The notes under the pieces were generated by a model. It was not told the origin of the DNA. It made no database searches and worked only from the letters and a program-made list of their open reading frames with translations. From assembly GCF_003287875.1 (NCBI RefSeq), contig NZ_QMKK01000054.1, positions 1-64,000 on the forward strand: 64,000 nt of DNA, read 5' to 3'. The DNA is from Martinezella tropici (GTDB lineage Bacteria; Pseudomonadota; Alphaproteobacteria; Rhizobiales; Rhizobiaceae). Made by a program: the position numbers and the translations under genes. Below are positions 43,970-53,106 of the stretch, in pieces (the stretch's first letter is position 1; each line of letters opens with the position of its first letter).

Positions 43970-44656
43970 ATGCTTGCCCTTGATGTCTCCAGTCTCGAAA
44001 TGCAGTTTCCGGGCCTGGCTGCGCCGGTACTCGCCATTGAGCGCTTCCATCTGCCGGCAGGCGGCAGGCTCGCGATCACCGGTGCCTCCGGCTCCGGCAA
44101 AAGCACCTTTGTCAACGCCATTACCGGTCTGGAGAAAGTCACGCGCGGCAGCATTTCCTGGAGCGGCACCGAGATTACCCATCTTTCCTCCGGCCGGCGC
44201 GATGCGTTTCGCGCGCGCAATATCGGCCTTGTCATGCAGGACTTCCATCTGTTTCCCGGCCTGTCCGCCTTCGACAACGTCGTGCTTCCGGTCAAGCTGG
44301 CGCGGCGTCTCACGCCTGGGGAGCGGGAGCGTGCGCTGAAACTCCTGTCTGCGACAGGCATCGCCCGCCCGCAGCAGAAGATCGAAACCTTGTCGCGCGG
44401 CGAGATGCAGCGTGTTGCCGTTGCCCGTGCGCTGCTCTCGCGCCCCGGTGTCGTCGTCGCCGACGAGCCGACCGCCAGCCTCGACCGGCAGGCGGGCAAG
44501 GAGGTTGCGGAGCTTCTGATGCAGCTTTCAGCCGAAGAGGGGACGACACTTATCGTGGTAACGCATGATGCGGCGCTTGCCGCGCGTCTCGGCCGCCGCA
44601 TCAACCTGGCAAGCGGCCGTATCGAGGAAGACAGCCAGGAGGTCGCCGCGCAATGA
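43970..44656 (+). CDS. ABC transporter ATPase, LolD/MacB type
   Basis: A 228-residue ATPase. GASGSGKSTFVNAI is Walker A, LSRGEMQRVAVA the signature (LSRG instead of LSGG), VVVADEPTASLD Walker B and VVTHDAALAA the H-loop. It pairs with the FtsX-type permease that starts inside its stop codon (ATGA). The type is a mechanotransmission machine moving substrate in the periplasm rather than an importer. Confidence 0.88.
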   Translation: MLALDVSSLEMQFPGLAAPVLAIERFHLPAGGRLAITGASGSGKSTFVNAITGLEKVTRGSISWSGTEITHLSSGRRDAFRARNIGLVMQDFHLFPGLSAFDNVVLPVKLARRLTPGERERALKLLSATGIARPQQKIETLSRGEMQRVAVARALLSRPGVVVADEPTASLDRQAGKEVAELLMQLSAEEGTTLIVVTHDAALAARLGRRINLASGRIEEDSQEVAAQ

Positions 44657-45933
44657 TCGCTTTCATTCTTGCCGACCTCAGGCGTTTCTGGAGTGGGGCG
44701 TTGGCCGTCGTGGTGCTGATTGCTTTGTCGGTCGCCTTGAGCGTAACGGTGACGCTGCAGGAGCGGGCCGTCCGGCTCGGCAGCGCGCGCGCCGCGGAGA
44801 AATTTGATCTGCTTGTCGGTGCTGCCGGCAGTGAGACGCAGCTGGCACTTTCGGCCGTCTTCCTGCAGCCGGCGCCGCTGCCGCTGATGGAGGGCGCCGT
44901 CCTTTCCCGCCTAGCCAGTGATCCACGTGTCGAACTGGCGGCCCCCGTCGGCTTCGGCGACTCCGCCTATGGACATCCGATCGTCGGCACGACGACCGGC
45001 CTTATATCCTCCCTTTCGCCATCGCTTGCACAGGGCGCGATGTTCTCGCGCCTCGGCGAGGCGGTGGTTGGTTCCGATGTCGCCTTGTCCACAGGTGCCG
45101 AGATCAAGCCGATGCATGGCACGGCCGAGACCGGCGGCGAAACCCATACCGCGATTGCCTATAAAGTCACCGGCCGCATGGCGCCGACGGGCACGGCCTG
45201 GGACCGCGCGATCCTCGTGCCGATCCGCGCCGTCTGGCAATTGCACGGCATGCATGGCGAGGAAGACCATCACGATCATGATGGTGAGGAAGCGGATGCG
45301 CATGGCGGGGAGCCGCGCGAGCATGCTGAAAGCCATGAACACGAGCATGGCCATGTCGATGCCGATGCGCCGCTGGATGAACATTTCGACGCGCAGACAC
45401 CCGGCGTTCCGGCCGTTCTCGTCAAGCCGAAGACGATTGCCGATGCCTACCGGCTGCGGCAGGAATACCGTACCGGAACGACGCTCGGTGTCTTCCCGGC
45501 GGAGGTGCTGACGAAGCTCTATGCAACGCTCGGCGATGCCCGCAGTCTGCTCTTGGCGATCACGCTTGGCACGCAGGCGATCGTGATTGCCGCGATCGTG
45601 ATGGTCACCATCATGCATGTCGGTTCGCGGCGCCGGCAGATCGGCGCCTTGCGGGCGCTCGGCACCCCTGTCCGCTCGATCGTCGCGCTCGTCTGGGGCG
45701 AGCTCTTCGCCCTCTTTGCCGCCGGTATCCTGCTTGGCATAACGCTCGGCTACATCGCAGCATTGGTGATCTCCGCCAGACTTGCCGCTTCGACCGCCGT
45801 CCATCTGCCGGTCGGCTTTGCTCCCGACGATCTGTGGCTTGTCGGCGGTTTTGCAGCCGTTGCGGCGCTCATCTCCATCGTGCCCGCCTTCAGCGCCATG
45901 CGCTCCAGCCCGGCTGCAGCACTGCGAGCGTAA
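44653..45933 (+). CDS. FtsX-type permease with His-rich periplasmic loop
   Basis: A 426-residue membrane protein: one N-terminal helix (about 12-35), a large periplasmic domain, and three helices in the C-terminal FtsX domain (about 300-420). Residues about 197-243 of the periplasmic part carry about a dozen His with many Asp and Glu (HEHEHGHVDAD), a metal-binding loop. With the ATPase and the exported protein before it, it recalls the zinc-responsive PA4063-PA4066-type operon of Pseudomonas as I remember it. A role in moving zinc to periplasmic enzymes such as the phosphatase is inference. Confidence 0.85.
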   Translation: MIAFILADLRRFWSGALAVVVLIALSVALSVTVTLQERAVRLGSARAAEKFDLLVGAAGSETQLALSAVFLQPAPLPLMEGAVLSRLASDPRVELAAPVGFGDSAYGHPIVGTTTGLISSLSPSLAQGAMFSRLGEAVVGSDVALSTGAEIKPMHGTAETGGETHTAIAYKVTGRMAPTGTAWDRAILVPIRAVWQLHGMHGEEDHHDHDGEEADAHGGEPREHAESHEHEHGHVDADAPLDEHFDAQTPGVPAVLVKPKTIADAYRLRQEYRTGTTLGVFPAEVLTKLYATLGDARSLLLAITLGTQAIVIAAIVMVTIMHVGSRRRQIGALRALGTPVRSIVALVWGELFALFAAGILLGITLGYIAALVISARLAASTAVHLPVGFAPDDLWLVGGFAAVAALISIVPAFSAMRSSPAAALRA

Positions 45934-46038
45934 CAACGGTTTGTAGGCTGCAGCGGCATCATCCAGGCTTGAATATCGCCTTGTGTCATTTCAACGCTAT
46001 CTTGTTCTGAGTGTTCACTGGCACTTTGGGAGGGGCAC

Positions 46039-47055
46039 TTGGCATTTTTCGATGATAGCGAATTGAGCGAACTCAAGATCGAAAGGATGATCTTCCACCT
46101 TGTCGGACCCAAAAGCGGTCTGATCAAGCTGGAGGAAGTCGATCCCGGGGAATTCGAAAGCTTCTTCGTCGATCGCATCCGGTCGGTGAATGGCGGCTTG
46201 CCCTATGCTTTTTCCGATGCGTCTTCGACGCGTGAGCGTCTCAGCCGCATCGCCTCGAATGCGAGCGTTTTCCAGGAGGAAAGCGAAAAGCTGGCCGAGG
46301 ATTTCCAAGCCCATCATGGCGGAACCGCCGCCGAGGGGGCGATCCTGTTGTTTGCTCTGAAGGCGAAGGCAACGCGATCGTTCGCGCTTCTGAAATATGA
46401 TGACGAAACAGTCATCGCCTACGACCTGAAGGATGACGGCGGCGGCCGGAAGAAGGTCAGCCTCGAAGCGCTTCAGAGAACCTTCGTCCAGAACAAGGCG
46501 GCGCTGCAAAAGGCAGCCCTTATCAAACTGTCCGAAAAGGGCGGTGAGCTGACCGTGCTGGACAGGCGTAACCAGCAGAAGGTCGCACAATATTTCGAGG
46601 CGTTTCTGGGTGCGCGACAGACATTGAGCAATGCCGAATTGACGAAGAAATTGGTCGATGTCACGCGCAAGGTGATCGGTGACAATCCTGACCTGGTGGA
46701 CGGCGAAGTGGTGCGCGAACTCACCAAGCGGACCTACGATGCCGCCTCCGGAGGCGGCGAAATCGACAGCGACGACCATCGCGCCTTTCTCGAGACAGTC
46801 ATCGGGCACAAGCTCGCGGACGATAGCCCTCTGCTGAGCAAGTTCAATCGCGGCCTCGCCACAGAGCGGATCTCCGGAGTGCCGATGACGCTCGTTCCCG
46901 ATCAGGTGAAGGGACCGAAGACACTCTATTTCAAGACCGAAAATGGCATCGAGATCCGCGTGCCAAACGAATTCCGCGCTCTGATCGAAAAGACCGAAGA
47001 CGGCATGATCATCATCCACGACAAGCTGGCGATTGAGACCGATGACCCCAACTGA
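46039..47055 (+). CDS. NdpA/YejK-family nucleoid-associated protein
   Basis: A 338-residue protein whose length and core segment KVAQYFEAFLGARQTLSNAEL match the YejK/NdpA family of nucleoid-associated proteins (compare KVADFFMDFLGA of E. coli YejK as recalled). It begins with a TTG at 46039, supported by GGGAGGGG 6 nt upstream. It overlaps the next gene by 14 bases. Known family members bind DNA or nucleoid, with unclear function; a lone copy joined to a membrane protein gene is not the usual setting. Confidence 0.75.
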   Translation: MAFFDDSELSELKIERMIFHLVGPKSGLIKLEEVDPGEFESFFVDRIRSVNGGLPYAFSDASSTRERLSRIASNASVFQEESEKLAEDFQAHHGGTAAEGAILLFALKAKATRSFALLKYDDETVIAYDLKDDGGGRKKVSLEALQRTFVQNKAALQKAALIKLSEKGGELTVLDRRNQQKVAQYFEAFLGARQTLSNAELTKKLVDVTRKVIGDNPDLVDGEVVRELTKRTYDAASGGGEIDSDDHRAFLETVIGHKLADDSPLLSKFNRGLATERISGVPMTLVPDQVKGPKTLYFKTENGIEIRVPNEFRALIEKTEDGMIIIHDKLAIETDDPN

Positions 47056-48553
47056 GATCCTCGATCTTATCGCACGAACGCAGCCGACGAAGCCAGTCGA
47101 AGAACATGCGGAACTGATCATCGTCAGAGCGAAGCTTGATGACGCAGCTCTTAGAACGGAATGGCTGGCCCTGCGCGCCAGTATTCCAGCCTTTCTCGAA
47201 TCCGTCACGATCCGGCGTGACGGCACCGACATCGCCCTTGACGACGGTGACGTGCCGGCACCGAGCACGGTTTTTGCCATTACGCTCAACAAGGTCTCGC
47301 AGAAGGCCGTTCTTCGGCTCTTCTACGGAAAATCTCTGATAGGCCTGTCAAGAGCCCTGGATAGCAGCCTGGTTGTCTGCGTTGCCGAACTGACCGCGGA
47401 TCAGGCATTCACATCCTATGGCGCCAGATTCCAGCCTTGGACGCAGCAACCTCCCGCCCCGTTCGAGCGGATGCCGGAACTTCCCAATCCTCGAAGCATA
47501 AGCCATGACGCCAGCAATGCGGGGCTTGTGCCGGCAGACATACGGCCATGGCTGCTGCAGCATCATCCGGCGCAATCGTCGCAGACATTCGAGGCTTGGC
47601 GCTCACTGGCGGCTCCCAGGTTGATGGCGGCACTTTCCGATCAGGTCTATGGCGCCGCGCCGAATGTGATCTATCAGTTCTCCGGCCCGCCGAGCCGCAA
47701 GGTCGGCCTCTCGCTTCTCGAACTGCTCGCCATATTCGACCGCCTCAACGAAGGTGTGTTTTGGGCATTTGCCGGCGGCGAGCGCGACACGGAGACCCGT
47801 CACGTCCTGCTGGCGGCGGAATGGGCGCGCAGCTATCGCCAGGGAAACCTCGCGGAATTCGGAGACGGCAGCCTTGAATCCGCGAAGGCCGCCTATGCCG
47901 CCTATGTCAAGGCCGGCAGCAAGGAGACGCTGAAGGCTCTTGCCGATTTGCGCAAGACGGTCGTGGACGAGGCGCAAAAGGCGACCCAGCGAGCCCAGGA
48001 TATGACGGGCGCCTTGTGGAAGGATCTGGCTGTCGCCACCACGCCCTTCGTGATCAAGATCCTCTCCGATGCTGCAAAGACGCCCAATACATGGATCGCA
48101 GGGCTGTTCGCCATCGGCGCGGCGGCGTTTCTGATCCTGTCTTTTCGCGTTCAGACCTTCATCAATGCCGGTTATTTTTCCGGCCAGGACCGTGCCCGCG
48201 CCATATGGGCCTTGCGATTGAATCAAGTACTGAGCGCGGCCGAGATCGAGGAGTTCAGCGAAACGCCGATCCGCAACAGCGTGTCCGACTATGATCGCGT
48301 CCGGAAGACGGTTCGTAACGTCTATGGCACACTGGTCGCTATCCTCATCATCTTTGCCGGTTACCAGTTCTACACCGCGGCAACCGCGAAAGTTCCGCCG
48401 GCCAATAGCGGGACTGTCGGCAGGCAGGGGCCGTCGCAATCTCCGGCATCCGGATCACCGCTGCCGGGGCCTGCGGCCAGCAATAGGCCCGAGCCCGCCG
48501 CTCTCCAGAAGGCGGCCCCGGTTCCTGGCACGCCGGCAACCAAGCCACCTTGA
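47042..48553 (+). CDS. Unknown membrane protein coupled to the NdpA-like protein
   Basis: A 503-residue protein I do not recognise. Residues 1-330 are soluble with no clear motif, a helix near 270-320 is charged and coiled-coil-like (DEAQKATQRAQDMT), two transmembrane segments follow near 345-365 (WIAGLFAIGAAAFLILSF) and 425-445 (VYGTLVAILIIFAGYQFY), and the last 55 residues are Pro/Ala-rich. The ATG at 47042 overlaps the upstream gene by 14 bases, so the two proteins are probably made together. A TTG at 47033 is an alternative start. Confidence 0.6.
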   Translation: MTPTEILDLIARTQPTKPVEEHAELIIVRAKLDDAALRTEWLALRASIPAFLESVTIRRDGTDIALDDGDVPAPSTVFAITLNKVSQKAVLRLFYGKSLIGLSRALDSSLVVCVAELTADQAFTSYGARFQPWTQQPPAPFERMPELPNPRSISHDASNAGLVPADIRPWLLQHHPAQSSQTFEAWRSLAAPRLMAALSDQVYGAAPNVIYQFSGPPSRKVGLSLLELLAIFDRLNEGVFWAFAGGERDTETRHVLLAAEWARSYRQGNLAEFGDGSLESAKAAYAAYVKAGSKETLKALADLRKTVVDEAQKATQRAQDMTGALWKDLAVATTPFVIKILSDAAKTPNTWIAGLFAIGAAAFLILSFRVQTFINAGYFSGQDRARAIWALRLNQVLSAAEIEEFSETPIRNSVSDYDRVRKTVRNVYGTLVAILIIFAGYQFYTAATAKVPPANSGTVGRQGPSQSPASGSPLPGPAASNRPEPAALQKAAPVPGTPATKPP

Positions 48554-48667
48554 CGCTTTATAGTTTCTCTAATGCTGAAAATGGCCATTGCGCTTGATTG
48601 TGGAAAGAATATCGTGGATCCAATTTCAGGTAGCGATGGATCAAGACGGCAGCCAGGGGAGGAGCGA

Positions 48668-48848
48668 ATGGCGCCAGTCAAGATATTGGTCGCGCGTCAT
48701 GCCGAACGACTTGGGAGATCGCAACCTGTCGCCCAGCGGCGAAGCGGGCAATGGCGACAATCTCGTCATGATCGAAGATCAGCGGTTCTGTGCGACGGGT
48801 TCGCAGGCGGCAAAGGACCGGCTTGGAGATTTCCGGTGCCGACAATGA
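48668..48848 (+). pseudogene. Frameshifted remnant of a histidine-phosphatase-type gene
   Basis: A strong GGGGAGGAG ribosome site leads to MAPVKILVARHAE, the start of the histidine phosphatase (phosphoglycerate-mutase-like) family with its catalytic RHAE. Directly after, in the next frame, is DRNLSPSGEAG, the continuation expected of that family (compare LSPAGEARA). The frames do not join, and what follows is unlike the family until a stop at 48848. I read it as a decayed and truncated gene; about 60 codons remain. Confidence 0.5.
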
Positions 48849-48857
48849 GGCATGGTC

Positions 48858-50078
48858 ATGAGTGAGATCGATGCGATACCTCTATCCACGGAAAGCGAGG
48901 TCATAGCGGCCTCCGATTTCCGTTGGGACGGCAACGGTTTCGAGGCGGGTATCGGCATTGCCGCGTCCGGCGGCGGATTTCGGGCCATGCTCTTTCACGT
49001 CGGTGCCTTCCTCCGCCTGGCAGAGCTTGGGCTTCTGCAGCGGGCAAAGCGCATCTCCAGCGTTTCCGGCGGTTCGATCACCACCGGCTGGCTCGCCAGC
49101 GTTTGGCCCGATCTCGTCAAGGCTGATTTTGCCAATATGAACGATGTCTTCGTCAGTCCGATGCTTGCTTTTGCCCGGGCAAGGATCGACATCATGGATG
49201 CAGTGATCGGGCTCCTGCCCGGAACGTCCGCCGCGCGGCAAGTGGCGAAATCCTACGACAAGCATCTGTTCCAGGGCCGCAGCCTTCAGGATCTGCCCGA
49301 CCAGCCGCAGTTCATATTCTGTGCGACGAATTTGCAGACCGGCGTACTCTGGCGCTTTGGCAAGGCCTATGCCGGCGACTACATCGTCGGGCGGCTCGAC
49401 CGGCCGGATTTTCCGTTGGCGCAGGCTGTGGCCGCCTCTTCGGCCTTTCCGCCCATTCTGTCACCGCTGGTGCTCAAGTTCGCGGACGGCAGTTTTCAGG
49501 ATTGGCCGACGGCGCCGTCCAAGCCGATCCCGGCGATCCGCGATTTTCGCAGGACCGTCATTCTCACCGACGGAGGCGTCTACGACAATCACGGGGTCGA
49601 ACCGCTGGTAAAGCGCTTCGCAACTCTTTTTGTCAGCGATGGCGGTGCGCCCTTTGCCCGAAATTCCGGCCTTTGCCGCAATTGGGTCAGCCAGCTTCGC
49701 GGGATTCTGGATGTCACCGACAACCAGGTGAGGGCATTGCGTCGTCGTGATCTCATCGGCCGCTTCAAGGCGGCCGCGCCGCTGAGCGACGAGGCATCGC
49801 TGGTCGCCGCACAGGGATACGGCCGTTTCGGCGCCTATTGGGGAATCGATACGGACCCGTCGAAACTTGCGCCCGAAGCGGCGCTGCCATGTTCACCGAA
49901 GGAGGTCGCGGTCCTTTCTGGCGCACCGACCCGGCTCAGCAATCTCGGCGACGAGGTATCGGAAAAGCTGGTGAATTGGGGATATGCGATCTGCTATCGA
50001 AGCGTTCGCGCAAACTACCATGGGCCGATGCGACAGGTCGCTCCGGCCTGGCCCTTCCCGAAAAGACCGTTGGCATGA
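48858..50078 (+). CDS. Patatin-like phospholipase
   Basis: A 406-residue lipid acyl hydrolase of the patatin fold. The oxyanion stretch GIGIAASGGGFRAMLFHVG (about 32-50), the nucleophile in SVSGGSITTG (about 72; a GxSxG variant written SVSGG), and the catalytic Asp in ILTDGGVYDNHG (about 238) are present. No signal peptide or transmembrane helix. GAGG lies 8 nt before the ATG at 48858. Substrate membrane lipid is a family-level expectation. It follows the NdpA pair and the remnant on the same strand. Confidence 0.85.
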   Translation: MSEIDAIPLSTESEVIAASDFRWDGNGFEAGIGIAASGGGFRAMLFHVGAFLRLAELGLLQRAKRISSVSGGSITTGWLASVWPDLVKADFANMNDVFVSPMLAFARARIDIMDAVIGLLPGTSAARQVAKSYDKHLFQGRSLQDLPDQPQFIFCATNLQTGVLWRFGKAYAGDYIVGRLDRPDFPLAQAVAASSAFPPILSPLVLKFADGSFQDWPTAPSKPIPAIRDFRRTVILTDGGVYDNHGVEPLVKRFATLFVSDGGAPFARNSGLCRNWVSQLRGILDVTDNQVRALRRRDLIGRFKAAAPLSDEASLVAAQGYGRFGAYWGIDTDPSKLAPEAALPCSPKEVAVLSGAPTRLSNLGDEVSEKLVNWGYAICYRSVRANYHGPMRQVAPAWPFPKRPLA

Positions 50079-50493
50079 TCATGATCGGCATCAGGGATCG
50101 CGCTCACCATCGTTACAGTGCAGGTCTTGCATCGATCGGCTGCAGCTTAAAGCGGAAAATTGCTGGTCGCACTTGACCGCTTCACTTTGCGTGCCAGATA
50201 GCGCGTGTCATCCATACGTTCTTCAAAAATGATCCACCAAAATCCGCAAATGCGCCACTGTTCGGATTGCGATGCCGGACACCGTGGCATCGATACGCAT
50301 CAATTTCGAAGTTCTGTTACGACAATGATCATCATTTGCGATCCTGACCCCATCCCTTGTCCCGCCCCACGCGACGTCCTGTCGCAGAGGTTCGGTAAAC
50401 CATTTTATAGAGATCGCATGGTATCGCGCGCCGACTTCGAGTATGGCCGGCGCATGCCATTGATGAGGCTCTTCGCAAGGATGGGGGATAGCT
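50079..50493. other. Intergenic region without recognised feature
   Basis: About 415 bases with short open frames on both strands that resemble no protein family and lack good ribosome sites. I see no hairpin or operator worth naming. Confidence 0.4.
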
Positions 50494-51588
50494 ATGGGAA
50501 TTGAAATCCATTTGCCGTCCCTGGCACGCGTCCTGGGGCAGGTGGCCATCATCGTCTATGCCTATTCCTGGGTTATCCGGATCATCGATCGCGGCGTTTT
50601 GAAATCGGTTGCGGTCGGATTGCTGTTCGGCGTGGTCGGCATCCTGTCGATGGCTGATCCGATCCAATGGATGCCCGGCGTCATTCAGGATGGCCGCTCC
50701 ATCCTCCTCGTCCTTACGCCCGTCTATGGCGGCCTGTTGGGGACCATTGTTGCAGCGATGATGATGGGTCTGTTCCGCTTCATGATCGGCGGCTTGGGCG
50801 CGGTCGGCGGCATTGCCGGGATCCTCATCGTCGCGATCGCGGGCTATGTGCTCAGCCTCCTGCCGCGGCACTGGATCGGCACGGGATGGAAGCGATCGGC
50901 ATTGTTCGGCCTGGCGACCTGTACGTCGCTCGTGGTTCTCGTCTTTCTGCCGTGGCCGGTCGCGCGCGAACTTCTGCTCTCGGCAACGCTTCCGGTCACG
51001 ATCGTCAATATAATCGGTGTCTTTCTCCTCTCGGATCTGCTGGGGCGGGAGCAATATCGCATCGGCATCCAACGCGCGCTTGAGAGCGAAGCAAGCCTCG
51101 ATCCGCTGACGAGACTTCCCAATCGCCGTGTCCTGCAGCGGGAAGGGGACCGCTGCAGCAAGGAAGCCGGCATCAGGCGCATCCCGTTTTCGATCATCAT
51201 GCTTGATATCGATTACTTCAAGAAGATCAACGATAGCTGGGGCCATTCCTTCGGCGACACGGTTCTGGCGCGGGTCGCGGACGTGATCCGGCAGACCGTC
51301 CGAAGGACCGACATTGCCGCCCGCTATGGCGGAGAGGAAATCGTCGTTCTGCTTCCGAACACCGATATCAGGGCCGCTACCGCTATCGCGGAGAAAATCC
51401 GCAAGGATATCGAAGCGACAATCCTGATGTTCGAGCAGGAGAGCATCCGCGTCACGGTCAGCATCGGCATTGCCTGCTCCCACGAACCGACCGCCGACTT
51501 CAAGCATGTGCTCGAGGCTGCCGACAAGGCGCTCTATCGCGCCAAGGCGGGCGGGCGAAATCGCGTGGAATTGGCTGACGCCGCCTGA
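50494..51588 (+). CDS. Membrane diguanylate cyclase
   Basis: A 364-residue protein with a 5TM receptor-like N-terminal half (about 10-185, several hydrophobic helices) and a GGDEF domain (about 195-360). DPLTRLPNRR, DIDYFKKINDSWGHSFGD and GGEEI (for GGEEF; the final Phe is Ile) are visible, so catalytic activity is likely but one conserved residue differs. Cyclic di-GMP made here would respond to an unknown signal at the membrane. Confidence 0.88.
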   Translation: MGIEIHLPSLARVLGQVAIIVYAYSWVIRIIDRGVLKSVAVGLLFGVVGILSMADPIQWMPGVIQDGRSILLVLTPVYGGLLGTIVAAMMMGLFRFMIGGLGAVGGIAGILIVAIAGYVLSLLPRHWIGTGWKRSALFGLATCTSLVVLVFLPWPVARELLLSATLPVTIVNIIGVFLLSDLLGREQYRIGIQRALESEASLDPLTRLPNRRVLQREGDRCSKEAGIRRIPFSIIMLDIDYFKKINDSWGHSFGDTVLARVADVIRQTVRRTDIAARYGGEEIVVLLPNTDIRAATAIAEKIRKDIEATILMFEQESIRVTVSIGIACSHEPTADFKHVLEAADKALYRAKAGGRNRVELADAA

Positions 51589-51654
51589 TCCTGCCGCACG
51601 GATGTCGGATCTGACAGCTGCGCGCTCGCTTTATCGCATCTAAGCGTCCTTGAC

Positions 51655-51915
51655 GGGAAGGTGCCATCCGGCATAACTGGACGCGACGGTTCCCCAAGGA
51701 AGACTCCGCGGGGATTAATAGGGAACACGGTGAGGGCGACCCAAGAGGGACCTAGGCCGTGGCTGCCCCCGCAACTGTAAGCGGATTGCCGATCATCCGG
51801 GAGCGACCAGCCCGCTGGTTTCCTTCCAGGGCCTTGAGCCATGCCACTGCAAGCATGCTTGCGGGAAGGTAGATGATCGTCAGATATCCGCAAGCCAGGA
51901 GACCTGCCGTCGATC
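51655..51915 (+). ncRNA. Cobalamin (AdoCbl) riboswitch
   Basis: The conserved core is present: GGGGATTAATAGGGAAC and the run through GGTG, then the B12 box GCTGCCCCCGCAACTGTAAG at 51762-51781, CCACTG...GGGAAGGT (51844-51870) and GCCAGGAGACCTGCCG (51894-51909). It lies upstream of a BtuFCD-type operon, as expected for control by B12. The outer edges are approximate. Confidence 0.93.
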
Positions 51916-51928
51916 GCGATCCAATCAG

Positions 51929-51946
51929 CCGGGCGGGGATGCCCGG
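51929..51946 (+). promoter_or_regulatory. Hairpin after the cobalamin riboswitch
   Basis: CCGGGC and GCCCGG form a 6-bp stem with a 6-base loop about 20 bases past the aptamer. It could be the expression-platform hairpin, but no T tract follows. Confidence 0.4.
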
Positions 51947-51960
51947 AAGGGACAGAGAAA

Positions 51961-52041
51961 ATGATTGACCTGAGCCTTCGACACTTTCAGACATCCATCG
52001 GTCTTGATTGGGATCCCCGCAGCCGTCGGCGCTCTTCTTGA
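51961..52041 (+). CDS. Possible 26-residue leader peptide
   Basis: A 27-codon frame with AAGGGA 8 nt upstream lies between the riboswitch and the binding-protein gene. The peptide ends with an Arg-rich stretch (DPRSRRRSS). It may be a chance frame; no homologue can be seen. Confidence 0.25.
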   Translation: MIDLSLRHFQTSIGLDWDPRSRRRSS

Positions 52042-52089
52042 GCGCGATCGCGCTGACGCCGTCCAGTTTCCTTCCTATCGAGATCTCTC

Positions 52090-53106
52090 ATGCGCCATTT
52101 TTTGACGACGATTACTTTTGCATTCGGCCTGACTGGTTTTGCTGCTTCTGGTTTGGCCGCGACCCAATATCCTCTCACCATCAGCAATTGCGGCCAGAAG
52201 GTCACCTTCCAGAAGGCTCCGGCCAAGATCGTTTCGGTCGGGCAGGGCATGACCGAGATTCTCTTCTCGCTCGGCCTTGCCGACAAGATCGCCGGAACGG
52301 CGGTCTGGGTCGGACCCGTCCTGCCGCAATACGCCGAAGCCAACGCCAGGATTCCGCGGCTTGCCGACAATGATCCGAGTTTCGAATCCGTTGTCGGCAA
52401 GGAGCCGGATCTGGTGGCAGCCGAATTCGAATGGCATGTCGGCCCGCAGGGCTCCGTCGGCAAGCGCGAGCAGTTTTCCGAGCTCGGCATCAACACCTAT
52501 ATCGCGCCGACCGATTGCGTCGCCAAGGTCAATGCCGATGGCGGCGATGGCGTGCGCAAGGAACTGTTCACGATGGACCTGATCTACCAGGAGATCGGTG
52601 AACTTGCTGAGATTTTCGATGTCGAGGATCGCGGCGATGCCCTGATCGCCGACCTGAAGAAGCGCGAAGCGGATGCGGTCGCCTCGATTTCAGCCGCAAA
52701 GTCCAAGGACCTTCCGATCGTGTTCTGGTTCTCCAGCAAGGAGGTTGGCGGCGATGCCTTTATCGCGGGCAAGAACAGCGCTCCGGCCTATATCCTGAAG
52801 ACGATCGGTGCCAGGAATGTCGTCACGACCGAGGAAGAATGGCCGCTGGTCGGATGGGAGACCATCGCGCAGGCCAATCCGGCCGTGATCGTCATCGCTA
52901 CCATGGACCGCCGCCGCTATGCGGCTGACGACCCGAAGGTCAAGCTCGAATTCCTCGAGAAGGATCCGGTCACCAGCCAGCTCGACGCTGTCAGGAACAA
53001 GCATTTCGTTCTGATGGATGCTCAGTCGATGAACCCGACGATCCGGACCATCGACGGCATCGAAATCCTGGCCAAAGGCATTAGATCCTTCGGTCTGGCG
53101 CGGTGA
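52090..53106 (+). CDS. Cobalamin-type ABC transporter substrate-binding protein
   Basis: A 338-residue periplasmic binding protein (BtuF/FhuD-like type III fold). A signal peptide (residues 1-24, ending GLAA) leads to AKIVSVGQGMTEILFSLGLADKI and VGKEPDLVAAEFEW. It should collect a cobalamin or cobinamide; an iron-siderophore is the alternative, but the riboswitch upstream favours B12. Its stop TGA overlaps the GTG of the permease. Confidence 0.85.
   Translation: MRHFLTTITFAFGLTGFAASGLAATQYPLTISNCGQKVTFQKAPAKIVSVGQGMTEILFSLGLADKIAGTAVWVGPVLPQYAEANARIPRLADNDPSFESVVGKEPDLVAAEFEWHVGPQGSVGKREQFSELGINTYIAPTDCVAKVNADGGDGVRKELFTMDLIYQEIGELAEIFDVEDRGDALIADLKKREADAVASISAAKSKDLPIVFWFSSKEVGGDAFIAGKNSAPAYILKTIGARNVVTTEEEWPLVGWETIAQANPAVIVIATMDRRRYAADDPKVKLEFLEKDPVTSQLDAVRNKHFVLMDAQSMNPTIRTIDGIEILAKGIRSFGLAR

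Noticed and set aside
50205..50504. 99-residue frame in the gap before the membrane diguanylate cyclase
   Set aside because: No family resemblance and no convincing ribosome site, and it runs into the next gene.
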